Source: Tsuneonella mangrovi
GTDB lineage: Bacteria > Pseudomonadota > Alphaproteobacteria > Sphingomonadales > Sphingomonadaceae
Reading direction: 5' to 3'
Assembly (NCBI RefSeq): GCF_002269345.1
Contig: NZ_CP022889.1
Span: 806,001 to 870,000, forward strand
Length of the DNA stretch: 64,000 nt
Shown: positions 38,019 to 47,346 of the stretch, in pieces
Numbering within the stretch: the stretch's first letter is position 1
Layout: each line of letters starts with the position of its first letter
Position numbers and translations under genes: made by a program
The notes under the pieces: generated by a model
The model's database searches: none
The model's input: the letters and a program-made list of their open reading frames with translations, nothing else
Told to the model about the DNA's origin: nothing

Positions 38019-38846
38019 TCAGTTGTAAGGCGGCTTGTCCAGTCCCTTGGGGCTGAGCGTGAAGATCTCGCAGCCGTCTTCGGTGATGCCGATCGAATGC
38101 TCGAACTGCGCCGATAGGCTCTTGTCGCGGGTCACCGCGGTCCACCCGTCGCTCAGCAACTTCACCCACGGCTTGCCGAGGTTGATCATCGGCTCGATGG
38201 TCATGAACATGCCGGGACGCAGCTCCGGCCCTGTCCCAGCCTTCGCAGCGTGAACCACTTCGGGCGCATCGTGGAACAACCGCCCGAGGCCGTGTCCGCA
38301 GAACTCGCGAACCACGCCGTAGCGGTGCTTTTCAGCATGTGCCTGGATCGCCGCGCCGATATCGCCCAGCCGCGCGCCGGGCTTCACCTGCTCGATCCCG
38401 ATCATCAGGCATTCGTGAGTAACATCGACCAACCGCCTGGCCTTAAGCGGCACGTCGCCAACGAGGTACATCCGGCTGGTATCGCCGTGCCACCCGTCGA
38501 GGAGCGGAGTGACGTCGATGTTGACGATGTCCCCGTCCTTGAGCTGCTTGTCGCTGGGGATGCCGTGGCACACCACATGATTGATCGAGATGCAGCACGA
38601 ATGGGTAAACCCGCGATAGCCGAGCGTTGCCGGGACCGCACCGCCGTCGAGCGTCATCTGCCGCACGACATCGTCGAGCTCACCAGTGGTCACCCCCGGC
38701 TGGACCAGCGGGGCCAACGCGTCGAGGATTTCGGCTGCCAGCCGCCCCGCCTTGCGCATCCCTTCGAACCCTTCGGGCCCGTGGAGCTTGATGGTGCCGT
38801 CGCGGATGACGGTCTCGTCGCCGGTGATGGTCTGGTATTCGGTCAT
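38019..38846 (-). CDS. map: Type I methionine aminopeptidase
   Basis: The protein is 275 aa. The pita-bread fold signature is visible: SINHVVCHGIPSDKQLKDGD, NIDVTPLLDGWHGDTSRMYL (two metal-binding Asp), GHGLGRLFHDAPEV (His), GMFMTIEPMI and FEHSIGI (two Glu). It removes N-terminal methionine from nascent proteins. The start MTEYQTITGD is preferred over a GTG three codons upstream. It converges with the MAPEG gene; the preceding gene is the lipoprotein at 38879. Confidence 0.96.
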   Translation of the reverse strand: MTEYQTITGDETVIRDGTIKLHGPEGFEGMRKAGRLAAEILDALAPLVQPGVTTGELDDVVRQMTLDGGAVPATLGYRGFTHSCCISINHVVCHGIPSDKQLKDGDIVNIDVTPLLDGWHGDTSRMYLVGDVPLKARRLVDVTHECLMIGIEQVKPGARLGDIGAAIQAHAEKHRYGVVREFCGHGLGRLFHDAPEVVHAAKAGTGPELRPGMFMTIEPMINLGKPWVKLLSDGWTAVTRDKSLSAQFEHSIGITEDGCEIFTLSPKGLDKPPYN

Positions 38847-38878
38847 GCCGCCCACTTAGCGATTGCGGCCGCGAATTG

Positions 38879-39730
38879 CTACTTCGCCGCAAACGCCGCC
38901 TTGTATTCGGGTCGGACGGTTGCGAGCACAGCTGGCGTCACCGGCAGGGTAATCTCGTAGGCCCCCTCGGCATAGGGCCCCGCGACATAGGGCCCGAACC
39001 AGATGCCGACCTTGTCGAACTTGCGGCCATCGCTCGAGCCGACAAACACCGTTGCGTCCTTCACGTGCTGGCACGAATCGAACCCGTAATCCTGCCCGGT
39101 CGGAGCGGGTTTGTAGTCCGCGCCGCGCCGCGTCTTCCGCGCGGCATCGAGCGCCCTGCACAGCGCCGGCTGGAGCGCCTTGTCGAGCACCGCGGGCGAA
39201 GTGAACATCTCCACCCCCGCAACCACTTTGCCCTGTTTGTCGAGCCATACGTCGGATTCGCGCCCATACATCCCGTGCGCTCCGCCAGTGTACATCGCGA
39301 TGTCCGCCGACAGGCTGAGATAGCCCGGAACCTCGGCAACGACCTTCCACGTCTTGCTGAAATTGCTTGTCCGGCACGAAGCGCAATCGGCTGGCGTCGC
39401 CGAGAGCGCATCGATCCAGCTCTTGCGGTTCTTGCGCATGATCGCCTCGCGCTCCTGCATCAGCAACGCTGCGAGTGCGGGGCGATCGGTGACGGCGGCG
39501 GGCCACGCATACTTGAAGTCCCACTGCCCGCCGTCCTTCGCTTCGCTCTTGGCAAAGCTCACGCCCTTGTCGGTGCTATTCGAAGTTGCCGACGCGCTCG
39601 ACTTGCCCGTGGCCGCGCTGCTGGCGTTTGCTCCGGCAGCAGCGTCGGTGGCCTGTCCTGCGCCGCCCGAACCCGAACAAGCCGCAAGCGCCAGCGCCAT
39701 GACAATCGGCAACATCGAGCGAAGGGGCAT
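38879..39730 (-). CDS. DUF3298/DUF4163-like lipoprotein
   Basis: The protein is 283 aa. A lipoprotein signal MPLRSMLPIVMALALAACSG gives Cys18. A Ser/Ala/Thr-rich linker to about residue 55 follows. The folded part has WDFKYAWPAAVTDRPALAALL, DIAMYTGGAHGMYGRESDVWL and a C-terminal half ending EYKAAFAAK, which matches the secreted DUF3298/DUF4163 pattern (RsiV-like lysozyme-binding fold in other bacteria). A role as a lysozyme-inhibitor-like or peptidoglycan-sensing protein is only possible inference. It lies 32 bp upstream of map and diverges from the aminopeptidase gene. Confidence 0.78.
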   Translation of the reverse strand: MPLRSMLPIVMALALAACSGSGGAGQATDAAAGANASSAATGKSSASATSNSTDKGVSFAKSEAKDGGQWDFKYAWPAAVTDRPALAALLMQEREAIMRKNRKSWIDALSATPADCASCRTSNFSKTWKVVAEVPGYLSLSADIAMYTGGAHGMYGRESDVWLDKQGKVVAGVEMFTSPAVLDKALQPALCRALDAARKTRRGADYKPAPTGQDYGFDSCQHVKDATVFVGSSDGRKFDKVGIWFGPYVAGPYAEGAYEITLPVTPAVLATVRPEYKAAFAAK

Positions 39731-39766
39731 TGGAATTCTCCGGCCAACAGGCGATAGGGCACCGCT

Positions 39767-41149
39767 ATGACCAAGAAGACCGACCTTATCCAGCCCGATC
39801 GCGGGCAAGACGCCATCGCTATCCATCTGGTGGACAAGGAAGGCTTTGCCGACTGGGCCAAGTCGCTGACCAAGGGCCAGCGCGCCGCGCTCGAGGCGCA
39901 GAAGTTCGATGGCGGCGGCTACCAGGTCGGTATCGTCCCTGACGGCGACGGCTGGTTCGCGGTCGGCGGAGTGGCCGATCCGGCGGACCTGTCGAGCTGG
40001 TGCATGGCGAAACTCGCCGAGAGCCTGCCCGAAGGCACCTATCGCCGGGTCGGCGGCGAACCGGGTCCATCCCTCGTCGGCTGGCAGACCGCGCAGTATC
40101 GCTTCACCCGCTATCGCGACGATCCCGATGCGCCGGGTAAGCGCGTGCTGCTGACGAGCGACGCCAAGGCGATCGAACCCGCGCTTGCCGAAGCACACGC
40201 GATGATGAAGGTGATGGACCTCGTCAACACGCCTGCCGAGGACATGGGCCCCGCTTCGCTCGAAGCCGAATTCGAAGCGCTCGCCAAGCACCACAAAGCC
40301 GAGTTGTCGGTGGTCAAGGGTGACCAATTGGAACGCGAGTACCCGATGGTCCACGCGGTTGGCCGCGCGGCATCGCGCGAACACGCCCCGCGCTTGCTGC
40401 ACCTTGCATGGGGTAGCGAGAAGAACCCGGTGCTGGCGATCGTCGGCAAGGGCGTGTGCTTCGATTCCGGCGGGCTCGACATCAAGGGCGCGAGCGGCAT
40501 GGCGCTGATGAAGAAGGACATGGGCGGTGCGGCCCACGCGATCGCGCTCGCCGGGCTGGTGATGGGATCGGGCCTCAAGGTGAAGCTCCACCTGCTCGTG
40601 CCCGCGGTCGAGAACGCGATTTCGGGCAATGCCTTCCGTCCGGGTGACGTGCTCCAGACCCGCAAGGGACTGACGGTCGAGATCGGCAACACCGATGCCG
40701 AAGGCCGCCTGATCCTCGGCGATGCGCTGACCCGTGCGAGCGAGGAGAAGCCCGACCTGGTTATCGACTTCGCGACGCTGACCGGCGCTGCCCGTGTGGC
40801 GTTAGGGCCGGACCTGCCTGCGCTGATGACCCGGCGCGACGAAACCGCCGATGCCCTGATCGCGGCGGGCAAGGCCAACGACGACGAGCCGTGGCGGCTG
40901 CCTCTGCCGCATGCCTATGTCGAGTATCTCAAGTCCGATATTGCCGATACCAACAACGCCGCCACCAACGGGTTCGCCGGAGCGAGCGTGGCCGGCCTGT
41001 TCCTCGACAAGTTCGTCGGCGAAGGCATCGACTGGGCCCATTTCGACACCTTTGCTTGGCGTCCTGCGGCCAAACCCGGGCGGCCCAAGGGCGGCGCGCC
41101 ACTGGGGTTGCGCGCGGCGTGGCACATGCTCCGCCAGCGCTACGGCTGA
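39767..41149 (+). CDS. M17 family leucyl aminopeptidase
   Basis: The protein is 460 aa. The M17 signature NTDAEGRL (308-315) and the metal/active-site segment VGKGVCFDSGGLDIK (227-240) are intact, with DMGGAAHAIALAGLVM following. It cleaves N-terminal residues from peptides in the cytoplasm with two metal ions. The N-terminal domain is shorter and less conserved than in E. coli PepA, as in the common alphaproteobacterial clade. It diverges from the lipoprotein gene with 36 bp between them. Confidence 0.94.
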   Translation: MTKKTDLIQPDRGQDAIAIHLVDKEGFADWAKSLTKGQRAALEAQKFDGGGYQVGIVPDGDGWFAVGGVADPADLSSWCMAKLAESLPEGTYRRVGGEPGPSLVGWQTAQYRFTRYRDDPDAPGKRVLLTSDAKAIEPALAEAHAMMKVMDLVNTPAEDMGPASLEAEFEALAKHHKAELSVVKGDQLEREYPMVHAVGRAASREHAPRLLHLAWGSEKNPVLAIVGKGVCFDSGGLDIKGASGMALMKKDMGGAAHAIALAGLVMGSGLKVKLHLLVPAVENAISGNAFRPGDVLQTRKGLTVEIGNTDAEGRLILGDALTRASEEKPDLVIDFATLTGAARVALGPDLPALMTRRDETADALIAAGKANDDEPWRLPLPHAYVEYLKSDIADTNNAATNGFAGASVAGLFLDKFVGEGIDWAHFDTFAWRPAAKPGRPKGGAPLGLRAAWHMLRQRYG

Positions 41150-41244
41150 CCCGTCCGGGGGCAACCCGCCTGCCATGCTTGCCCGCGCGGCCAGCACGGT
41201 CTAAGCGCGCTGAAGATTTCCCGCAGGCGCAAGAAAAGAATTTC

Positions 41245-41583
41245 GTGAGTACGACCGGCGAATACGGACTTCCCGAAGGGCAGCTTTCGCTGTCCGGCCC
41301 TGTCGTGCGTCCGGAGCCCGGCACACTGCCGATCCGGGGCGACCTGGCGCATATCGCGCTGGCTGACCGCTACCTCGTCGCCGCATACGTCGTGCCGGTC
41401 GTGCGCGAGATCGGACCGGCGGGCGCACCGCTCCTGATCAACCCGCGCGACGATGCCGAAGCGGTTACTCTGCTCGAAGCGGGCACACGGTTCGAAGCGC
41501 TCGACTATGCGGGCGACTGGTGTTGGGGCTGCGTCGGGCCGGACGGGCCGAGCGGGTACTTGCGCACCGCGCTGCTCGCCTGA
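41245..41583 (+). CDS. Small SH3-like domain protein
   Basis: The protein is 112 aa, starting with GTG (no in-frame ATG). A beta-rich sequence such as LAHIALADRYLVAAYVVPVV, TRFEALDYAGDWCWGCVGPDG and SGYLRTALLA fits a bacterial SH3-type domain of the kind found at the N-terminus of NlpC/P60 peptidases. Here no peptidase follows, so it may be a stand-alone or split module. The ribosome binding site is weak (AAGAAAAG). It ends 2 bp before the argC start, suggesting co-transcription. Confidence 0.66.
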   Translation: MSTTGEYGLPEGQLSLSGPVVRPEPGTLPIRGDLAHIALADRYLVAAYVVPVVREIGPAGAPLLINPRDDAEAVTLLEAGTRFEALDYAGDWCWGCVGPDGPSGYLRTALLA

Positions 41584-41585
41584 CC

Positions 41586-42521
41586 ATGTCCGCTACCGTT
41601 TTCATCGATGGCGCGGCCGGGACCACCGGCCTCGAGATAGCCGACCGGCTCGCCGGACGGAGCGAGTTTTCGCTCGTTGCGCTCGACGATGCCAGCCGCA
41701 AGGATCCCGCCGCCCGGCGCGAAGCGCTCAACGCAGCCGATTTCGCGATCCTTTGCCTGCCCGACGATGCCGCCCGCGAAGCGGTGGCGCTGGTCGATCC
41801 GGACAGCAAGGTGCGGTTGATCGACGCGTCGAGCGCGCATCGGGTTTCCGATGGTTGGACCTATGGCTTTCCCGAGCTGGTCGGTCGCGACGCGGTCGCT
41901 GGCGCGCGGTTCGTCGCCAATCCGGGATGCTATCCCACCGGCTTCCTCGCGCTCGTCGCACCGCTGGTGCGCGCGGGGCTGCTGCCAGCCGACTGGACCT
42001 ACACGGTCAACGCCGTTTCAGGGTACTCGGGCGGCGGCAAGGGGCTGATCGCGCGGTTCGAGGCCGATCCGGCGATCGGCTGGCGCGGCTATGCTCTCGG
42101 CTTCGGCCACAAACACTTGCCCGAAATGGCACGCTACGCCGGCCTGCCCCGCCCGCCGGTGTTTACGCCCGCTGTAATCGCCGCGCACCGCGGAATGGCG
42201 GTGAGCGTTCCGCTGGCCTTGTCCGCAATGGAAGCTGCGCCTTCGCCCGCCGCGATGCGCGACGCGCTGTCCGAATTCTACGCCGGATCGCCGATCATCA
42301 AGGTCTGCGATCCTCCAGAAAGCGGCGAGATCCTGCTGCGCGCCGATGCCGCGCCGTGGGACGGGCTCGAACTGTTCGTGCTGGCATCGCCCGATGGCAG
42401 CGAGGCGCAGCTGCTCGCCCGGCTCGACAACCTCGGCAAGGGTGCGAGCGGCGCGGCAGTACAGAACCTCAACCTGATGGCGGGGCTCGATGAAACCGCC
42501 GGATTGCAGCTCACTGCCTGA
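41586..42521 (+). CDS. argC: N-acetyl-gamma-glutamyl-phosphate reductase
   Basis: The protein is 311 aa, the short (type 2) form. Motifs: VFIDGAAGTTGLEIADRLAG at the N-terminus and the active-site cysteine in ANPGCYPTGFLAL; FGHKHLPEM carries the conserved histidine. It reduces N-acetylglutamyl phosphate in arginine synthesis. The start at 41586 is 2 bp after the SH3 gene stop. The following 250 bp hold a palindrome and a sigma-54-like promoter for glnB. Confidence 0.95.
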   Translation: MSATVFIDGAAGTTGLEIADRLAGRSEFSLVALDDASRKDPAARREALNAADFAILCLPDDAAREAVALVDPDSKVRLIDASSAHRVSDGWTYGFPELVGRDAVAGARFVANPGCYPTGFLALVAPLVRAGLLPADWTYTVNAVSGYSGGGKGLIARFEADPAIGWRGYALGFGHKHLPEMARYAGLPRPPVFTPAVIAAHRGMAVSVPLALSAMEAAPSPAAMRDALSEFYAGSPIIKVCDPPESGEILLRADAAPWDGLELFVLASPDGSEAQLLARLDNLGKGASGAAVQNLNLMAGLDETAGLQLTA

Positions 42522-42575
42522 AAATCAGGCACTGCCTGCCCGATCATCAAGCACCGCATTGCCGCAAGATTGCGC

Positions 42576-42593
42576 CAACCGCACCTGCGGTTG
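42576..42593. repeat. 18-bp palindrome downstream of argC
   Basis: CAACCGCA and TGCGGTTG are perfect arms around CC. It lies 55 bp after argC and about 66 bp before the sigma-54-like element. It could end argC transcription (no T-run) or be an operator. It is not the NtrC consensus. Confidence 0.45.
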
Positions 42594-42658
42594 AACGAAT
42601 GTTGCCAAAGTCCCCTTTAAACGCGGCGTTTGATCGCCTAGTGCCGTGGAATCGAGCC

Positions 42659-42675
42659 TTGGCACGATTCTTGAA
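42659..42675 (+). promoter_or_regulatory. Sigma-54-like promoter of glnB-glnA
   Basis: TTGGCACGATTCTTGAA matches the sigma-54 consensus TGGCACG-N4-TTGC in the -24 element and spacing; the -12 element reads TTGA instead of TTGC. It lies 98 bp upstream of the glnB start, where nitrogen-regulated RpoN promoters are expected. Confidence 0.5.
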
Positions 42676-42685
42676 GATTCGTTAG

Positions 42686-43111
<426 letters not shown>

Positions 43112-43196
43112 ACCATCGAGGCAGGTCGATTCACCTGCCCTGCTCCAACCCCCCGGCGCCATATGATCCGGCGCTGACCAACAAGAGGAAGACCAA

Positions 43197-44606
43197 ATGT
43201 CCAAAGCGAAAGATGTCCTCAAGCAGATCAAGGAACAGGAGATCGAATGGGTCGATCTGCGGTTCACCGATCCCAAGGGCAAGTGGCAGCACCTGACGAT
43301 GGTGTCGGGCGTGCTGGGCGAGGACGAGCTGGAAGACGGCCTGATGTTCGACGGCTCGTCGATCGCCGGCTGGAAGGTCATCAACGAATCAGACATGATC
43401 CTCAAGCCAGACCTCGACAGCGTTTACGTCGATCCGTTCTCGGCCACCCCGATGATGATCATCTTCTGCGACATCGTCGAACCTTCGACTGGCGACTGGT
43501 ACGACCGCGATCCGCGCTCGACCGCCAAGCGCGCGGAGAACTACCTCAAGTCGACCGGCATCGGCGACACGGTCTATGTCGGCCCGGAAGCCGAGTTCTT
43601 CATGTTCGACGACGTGAAGTTCTACGACGGCTACACCGGCAACGGCTTCTCGATCGACGATATCGAATTGCCGACCAACACGGGCCGCGACTACGAGGCG
43701 GGCAACATGGGCCACCGTCCGCGTGCCAAGGGCGGATACTTCCCGGTCGCCCCGGTCGATAGCGCCACCGACATCCGCGGCGAAATGGTCGCCACGATGA
43801 TGGAGATGGGCCTGCCGTGCGACAAGCACCACCACGAAGTGGCCGCTGCCCAGCACGAGCTCGGCCTCACTTTCGGCACGCTGGTCGAAACCGCCGACCG
43901 GATGCAGATCTACAAGTATGTCGTGCAGCAGGTCGCCCATGCCTATGGCAAGACCGCGACCTTCATGCCCAAGCCGATCAAGGAAGATAACGGCTCGGGT
44001 ATGCACACCCACATGTCGATCTGGGACGGCGGCAAACCGCTGTTCGCGGGCAACGGCTATGCCGGTCTGTCGGAAATGTGCCTCTACTACATCGGCGGCG
44101 TCATCAAGCACGCCAAGGCATTGAACGCGTTCACCAACCCGACCACCAACAGCTACAAGCGGCTGGTGCCGGGCTTCGAGGCGCCGGTGCTGCTGGCCTA
44201 TTCGGCTCGCAACCGCTCGGCCTCGTGCCGTATCCCTTATGGTGCGGGCGAGAAGGCCAAGCGCGTCGAGTTCCGCTTCCCTGATGCGATGGCCAACCCC
44301 TACCTCGCCTATGCCGCGCTGCTGATGGCGGGCCTCGATGGGATCCAGAACAAGATCCACCCGGGCGAGGCGATGGACAAGAACCTCTACGACCTGCCGC
44401 CGGCAGAGCTCGCCGAAGTGCCGACCGTGTGCGGATCCTTGCGCGAAGCCCTCGAAGCACTCGAAGCGGACAACGAGTTCCTGACCAAGGGCGACGTGTT
44501 CACCAAGGACCAGATCGACGCCTACTGCGAACTGAAGTGGGAAGAAGTCAGTCGCTGGGAAACCACCCCGAGCGCGGTCGAATTCGACATGTACTACAGC
44601 GCCTGA
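43197..44606 (+). CDS. glnA: Glutamine synthetase type I
   Basis: The protein is 469 aa. The type I signatures are [17 protein letters not shown], the ATP-binding [20 protein letters not shown], and the adenylylation tyrosine region [10 protein letters not shown] near residue 398. It assimilates ammonia with ATP. The ATG at 43197 has GAGGAAG upstream. It is co-transcribed with glnB and ends at a strong terminator. Regulation by sigma-54 and adenylylation is expected from the promoter and the tyrosine. Confidence 0.97.
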   Translation: MSKAKDVLKQIKEQEIEWVDLRFTDPKGKWQHLTMVSGVLGEDELEDGLMFDGSSIAGWKVINESDMILKPDLDSVYVDPFSATPMMIIFCDIVEPSTGDWYDRDPRSTAKRAENYLKSTGIGDTVYVGPEAEFFMFDDVKFYDGYTGNGFSIDDIELPTNTGRDYEAGNMGHRPRAKGGYFPVAPVDSATDIRGEMVATMMEMGLPCDKHHHEVAAAQHELGLTFGTLVETADRMQIYKYVVQQVAHAYGKTATFMPKPIKEDNGSGMHTHMSIWDGGKPLFAGNGYAGLSEMCLYYIGGVIKHAKALNAFTNPTTNSYKRLVPGFEAPVLLAYSARNRSASCRIPYGAGEKAKRVEFRFPDAMANPYLAYAALLMAGLDGIQNKIHPGEAMDKNLYDLPPAELAEVPTVCGSLREALEALEADNEFLTKGDVFTKDQIDAYCELKWEEVSRWETTPSAVEFDMYYSA

Positions 44607-44629
44607 TCCTGACGCTGGCGCAAAAATCA

Positions 44630-44659
44630 GGGGCGCCCGGGAAACCGGGCGCCCCTTTT
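44630..44659 (+). terminator. Strong rho-independent terminator of glnBA
   Basis: GGGGCGCCCGG and CCGGGCGCCCC form an 11-bp stem with a GAAA tetraloop followed by TTTT. It lies 23 bp after the glnA stop; a minus-strand cytochrome gene ends 53 bp further on. Confidence 0.93.
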
Positions 44660-44712
44660 CGTCGAAGCTATAAGGGCTGGATCCCCGCCAGGCCGGCCCA
44701 ATTCGGCTTCGA

Positions 44713-45108
44713 CTACTTCAGCGTCGCGAGATAATCCGCGAGCGCATCAAGCTGCTGTTGGTTGTGCAACCCGGCGAACGGCATCCGGTTGCCCGGAACG
44801 ACCTGTCGCGGATTGGCAACGTAGTCCTTGAGGTTGTCCTCGGTCCAAGTCAGCCCGGACTTGCGCATGGCAACCGAGTAGGCGAATCCCGGGATGCTGC
44901 CGGCCTTGCGTCCAACCACGCCGAACAGGTGCGGCCCGATAGACGATCCACCTTCCTTCTTGTTTGAATGGCAGACCGCACAGTGAGCCATGAACACCTG
45001 CTGGCCCGAAGTGGTCGATGACGAGGCAATGGCCGCCGGTGGACTAGCCACGGCAAAGGCGATTGCGAGCGCGCCAGCCGCGCCGGCGAGGTTCAGAAGG
45101 CGAGCCAT
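44713..45108 (-). CDS. Periplasmic class I c-type cytochrome (c2-like)
   Basis: The protein is 131 aa. A signal peptide (cleavage near residue 29) is followed by the heme site CAVCH (Cys43, Cys46, His47). The distal ligand is Met109 in VVPGNRMPFAG, typical of mitochondrial-like cytochromes c2. It is a soluble one-heme carrier. Its start overlaps by 16 bp the end of the upstream fused cytochrome/barrel gene, so the two are co-expressed, and it could take electrons from that outer-membrane protein toward the inner membrane. The gene is followed after 53 bp by the glnA terminator region. Confidence 0.92.
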   Translation of the reverse strand: MARLLNLAGAAGALAIAFAVASPPAAIASSSTTSGQQVFMAHCAVCHSNKKEGGSSIGPHLFGVVGRKAGSIPGFAYSVAMRKSGLTWTEDNLKDYVANPRQVVPGNRMPFAGLHNQQQLDALADYLATLK

Positions 45109-46505
45109 GAGTAAACCCTCACTGCATTGTTGTCCGATGCATTGGCACCGGCTCCATCGTAGTTGGTGCTTGCGCCGTTAAACTTGCCGTAGAACGTCGC
45201 TTGCAGGCCGAGCTGCAGGTTTACCCGCTTGCCCAGCGGACCATTGCCGTCGCCCCACGGCGAATAGTCGAGCTGGAGCATGACCCCGTTGCTGTCGGGG
45301 CTGGCCGTGCTGCTGTCGTAGAGCGCGGAATTGCTGTCGCCGGTGATCGAGAATGCCCCGATCGTTGCGCCCAGCTTGTTGTGCCAGTGGTAACCGAAGT
45401 CGCCGCGCAGTTCGTTGAGGCCGACGCTGGCGCAATCGGGACCGGTCATCGGTCCGATCATGCCGAGCGCACAGCTGGCGCGATAGTTGGCGTTTTCATG
45501 CACGTAGCGCGCCTGCGCCGAGAGCACATCGCCCGATGCCAGCTGCTTCTGCCACGAGGCATCGAACCCCAGATCGGTGTAATGGTCGGTGAAGCCGCTG
45601 CTCATGTCGCGATCGGGATAGACGTTGGCGTTGAGCACGAATGCACCAAGTTCCAGCGTCCCGCCTCCTGCATTGCCCTGCCAGGCGACGCGGCCATAAG
45701 GCGCAAGGCCGTGGATGTTCCCCGGTCCGCCCGACGGATCTGCACCCAGCCAGTTGAGCGTTCCCGCTGCGGGCGTGGTATAGGCCCCACCCTCCAGGTA
45801 GAACTTCTGGCCGATCCAGGCGTAGGCGCTGAGCCCGACCGATTCGGTGGCCAGCCCATCATCGATCAACGGCGCTGCGTCGGGCGTGCCCGAAACCGCC
45901 GTGTCGGTGTAGGGGAATCCCCACGCCGGGGTGGTGTTCCACGCATCCTGCACGGTCGGGCTGTTGTTCAGCGTCAGACCGAGGGTGGTATCGGCGCCGA
46001 ACAAGTTGGCCTTGGTCACGGCGCGGATATCGGTGTTGTCCCATGCCCAAGCCTGACCCACGCCATCGTAGGTGGTTTGCGAGAACATGCCGAAGTGCTT
46101 GCCGAGCCCACCGGCGATGAAGATGCTGCCCTGATCGAATGCGACGTTGTCGTTCTGGTCGAGGCCGTCAGGCGCAGGCACCTGGTCGCGCTTAGTGTGC
46201 GTCAACGAGGCAACCGCCATCGCGGCGAGCGGCACACTCTTCTGTGCCCGCAGGGTATAGCCGTCGAGCTTGAACTCGCGCCCGAACGGCGTGAGCTGCG
46301 GGCCGAACCCGCCGACATGGCATGCGCTGCACGGCAGCCCGGTCTGTTCCGCAAATGCCGGAACCGCCTTGGCCGAGTGGACCGGCAAGGTCATGATCGC
46401 GCCAGCGGACACCAGAGGAAGGAGGAGCAGCGAGCGCTTGATCCAGGTGGAACGGGTGCTGGCTGCGGGCTTGCGTTGCTGGGCAACTTTACGATCCGGT
46501 GTCAT
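45093..46505 (-). CDS. Fused monoheme cytochrome / outer-membrane beta-barrel (Cyc2-like)
   Basis: The protein is 470 aa. Residues 22-47 form a signal peptide (ending near HSAKA). Then comes VPAFAEQTGLPCSACHVGGF with heme motif C59-x2-C62-H63, and LTPFGREFKLDGYTL. The remaining about 360 residues are alternating, Gly/Asn/Asp-rich beta-strands, ending VYSWLAF with a terminal aromatic residue as in BAM-assembled barrels. A single heme at the mouth of a porin is the architecture of Cyc2 of iron oxidisers; the substrate here is unknown. Start ATG 46505 with GGAG upstream. The overlap with the c2-like cytochrome and the FNR box upstream suggest a respiratory electron-transfer unit. A redox-inactive porin with a structural heme is the alternative. 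Confidence 0.72.
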   Translation of the reverse strand: MTPDRKVAQQRKPAASTRSTWIKRSLLLLPLVSAGAIMTLPVHSAKAVPAFAEQTGLPCSACHVGGFGPQLTPFGREFKLDGYTLRAQKSVPLAAMAVASLTHTKRDQVPAPDGLDQNDNVAFDQGSIFIAGGLGKHFGMFSQTTYDGVGQAWAWDNTDIRAVTKANLFGADTTLGLTLNNSPTVQDAWNTTPAWGFPYTDTAVSGTPDAAPLIDDGLATESVGLSAYAWIGQKFYLEGGAYTTPAAGTLNWLGADPSGGPGNIHGLAPYGRVAWQGNAGGGTLELGAFVLNANVYPDRDMSSGFTDHYTDLGFDASWQKQLASGDVLSAQARYVHENANYRASCALGMIGPMTGPDCASVGLNELRGDFGYHWHNKLGATIGAFSITGDSNSALYDSSTASPDSNGVMLQLDYSPWGDGNGPLGKRVNLQLGLQATFYGKFNGASTNYDGAGANASDNNAVRVYSWLAF

Positions 46506-46567
46506 GGCCTGGTACTCCTTTGGCGAGTTGGCACCGAGGGCAATGGGCTCGACCGGATCCGATCTCA

Positions 46568-46581
46568 TTGATCTGAATCAA
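46568..46581 (-). promoter_or_regulatory. Perfect FNR/FixK-type binding site
   Basis: TTGATCTGAATCAA matches the TTGAT-N4-ATCAA consensus exactly and extends to ATTGAT...ATCAAT. It lies about 63-76 bp upstream of the fused cytochrome gene and on the far side of the divergent lysozyme gene. It could respond to oxygen or nitric oxide (FnrL/FixK/DNR family); the regulator is not in the window. Confidence 0.75.
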
Positions 46582-46725
46582 TCACGGCATTTGTAGCACA
46601 GCAGTGTGGCATTTTTGTCCGGTGAGCAGGGAGGCCGTTCCCGTGCAGGGCGAGAAACCATTTTCCTACAGTCCCCTGCCCTCCTTATTGAGTCACCCCC
46701 GTTCGCCGCGCGATGGAGGTCTTTT

Positions 46726-47346
46726 ATGCAACGCAAACCCGTTTTCGACGCTGTCCGGCGCATGCTCGGGCGGGGCTTTCGGCAGGACGAAGTCGAAACG
46801 CTCGACCGCGCTTGCGACAACGCGGAAGAATCGGTCCAGGACAGTGTTCCATGTGTTCCACCACGCCATGTTTCCGCTGCCGGAATCGCGCTGATCAAGC
46901 GGTTCGAAGGGTGCGCGCGGGTGCGCGGCGATGGCCGGGTGGAAGCCTACCCCGACCCGGCAACCGGCGGCGCGCCATGGACCATCGGCTGGGGCGCGAC
47001 CGGCGCGGGTATCGGCCCCGGTACGGAATGGACGCAGGAAGAGTGCGACGCCCGGCTCGAGTGCGACCTGGCCCGCTATGCCGCCGAGGTTGCGCGCACG
47101 ATCGGCGCGGCACCGACCAGCCAGAACCAGTTCGATGCGATGGTCAGCTTTCACTATAACACCGGGGCGATTTCCCGGGCGACGCTGACGCGCAAGCACG
47201 TGGCGGGCGACTACGCCGGTGCGGCTGCCGAGTTCGCGCGCTGGAATCGTGCGGGCGGGCGAGTCGTCGCCGGCCTCATGCGCCGCCGCGCCGCAGAAGC
47301 GGACCTCTATGCTTCGGCGAGCCCACCCTCGCCGCGCGGTCAGTAG
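46726..47346 (+). CDS. Phage-type lysozyme (GH24)
   Basis: The protein is 206 aa. The GH24 motif is KRFEGC with catalytic Glu61, then YPDPATGGAPWTIGWGATG with the conserved Asp/Thr, and later QFDAMVSFHYNTG. About 50 residues precede the domain without a clear signal peptide, and the enzyme ends in a basic Ala/Arg tail. It hydrolyses peptidoglycan glycan strands. No holin or other phage genes are near, so it is a stand-alone, possibly domesticated, endolysin. Start ATG 46726 follows GGAGGT with 5-bp spacing. Its stop overlaps the tamB stop convergently by 7 bp. Confidence 0.88.
   Translation: MQRKPVFDAVRRMLGRGFRQDEVETLDRACDNAEESVQDSVPCVPPRHVSAAGIALIKRFEGCARVRGDGRVEAYPDPATGGAPWTIGWGATGAGIGPGTEWTQEECDARLECDLARYAAEVARTIGAAPTSQNQFDAMVSFHYNTGAISRATLTRKHVAGDYAGAAAEFARWNRAGGRVVAGLMRRRAAEADLYASASPPSPRGQ

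Noticed and set aside
38879-40591. 570-aa frame covering the lipoprotein and the antisense of the aminopeptidase
   Set aside because: The lipoprotein signal starts at 39730; the rest is a shadow of the M17 gene.
42576-42593. NtrC binding site before glnB
   Set aside because: The palindrome CAACCGCA-CC-TGCGGTTG does not match the TGCACYA-N3-TGGTGCA consensus; kept only as an unassigned palindrome.
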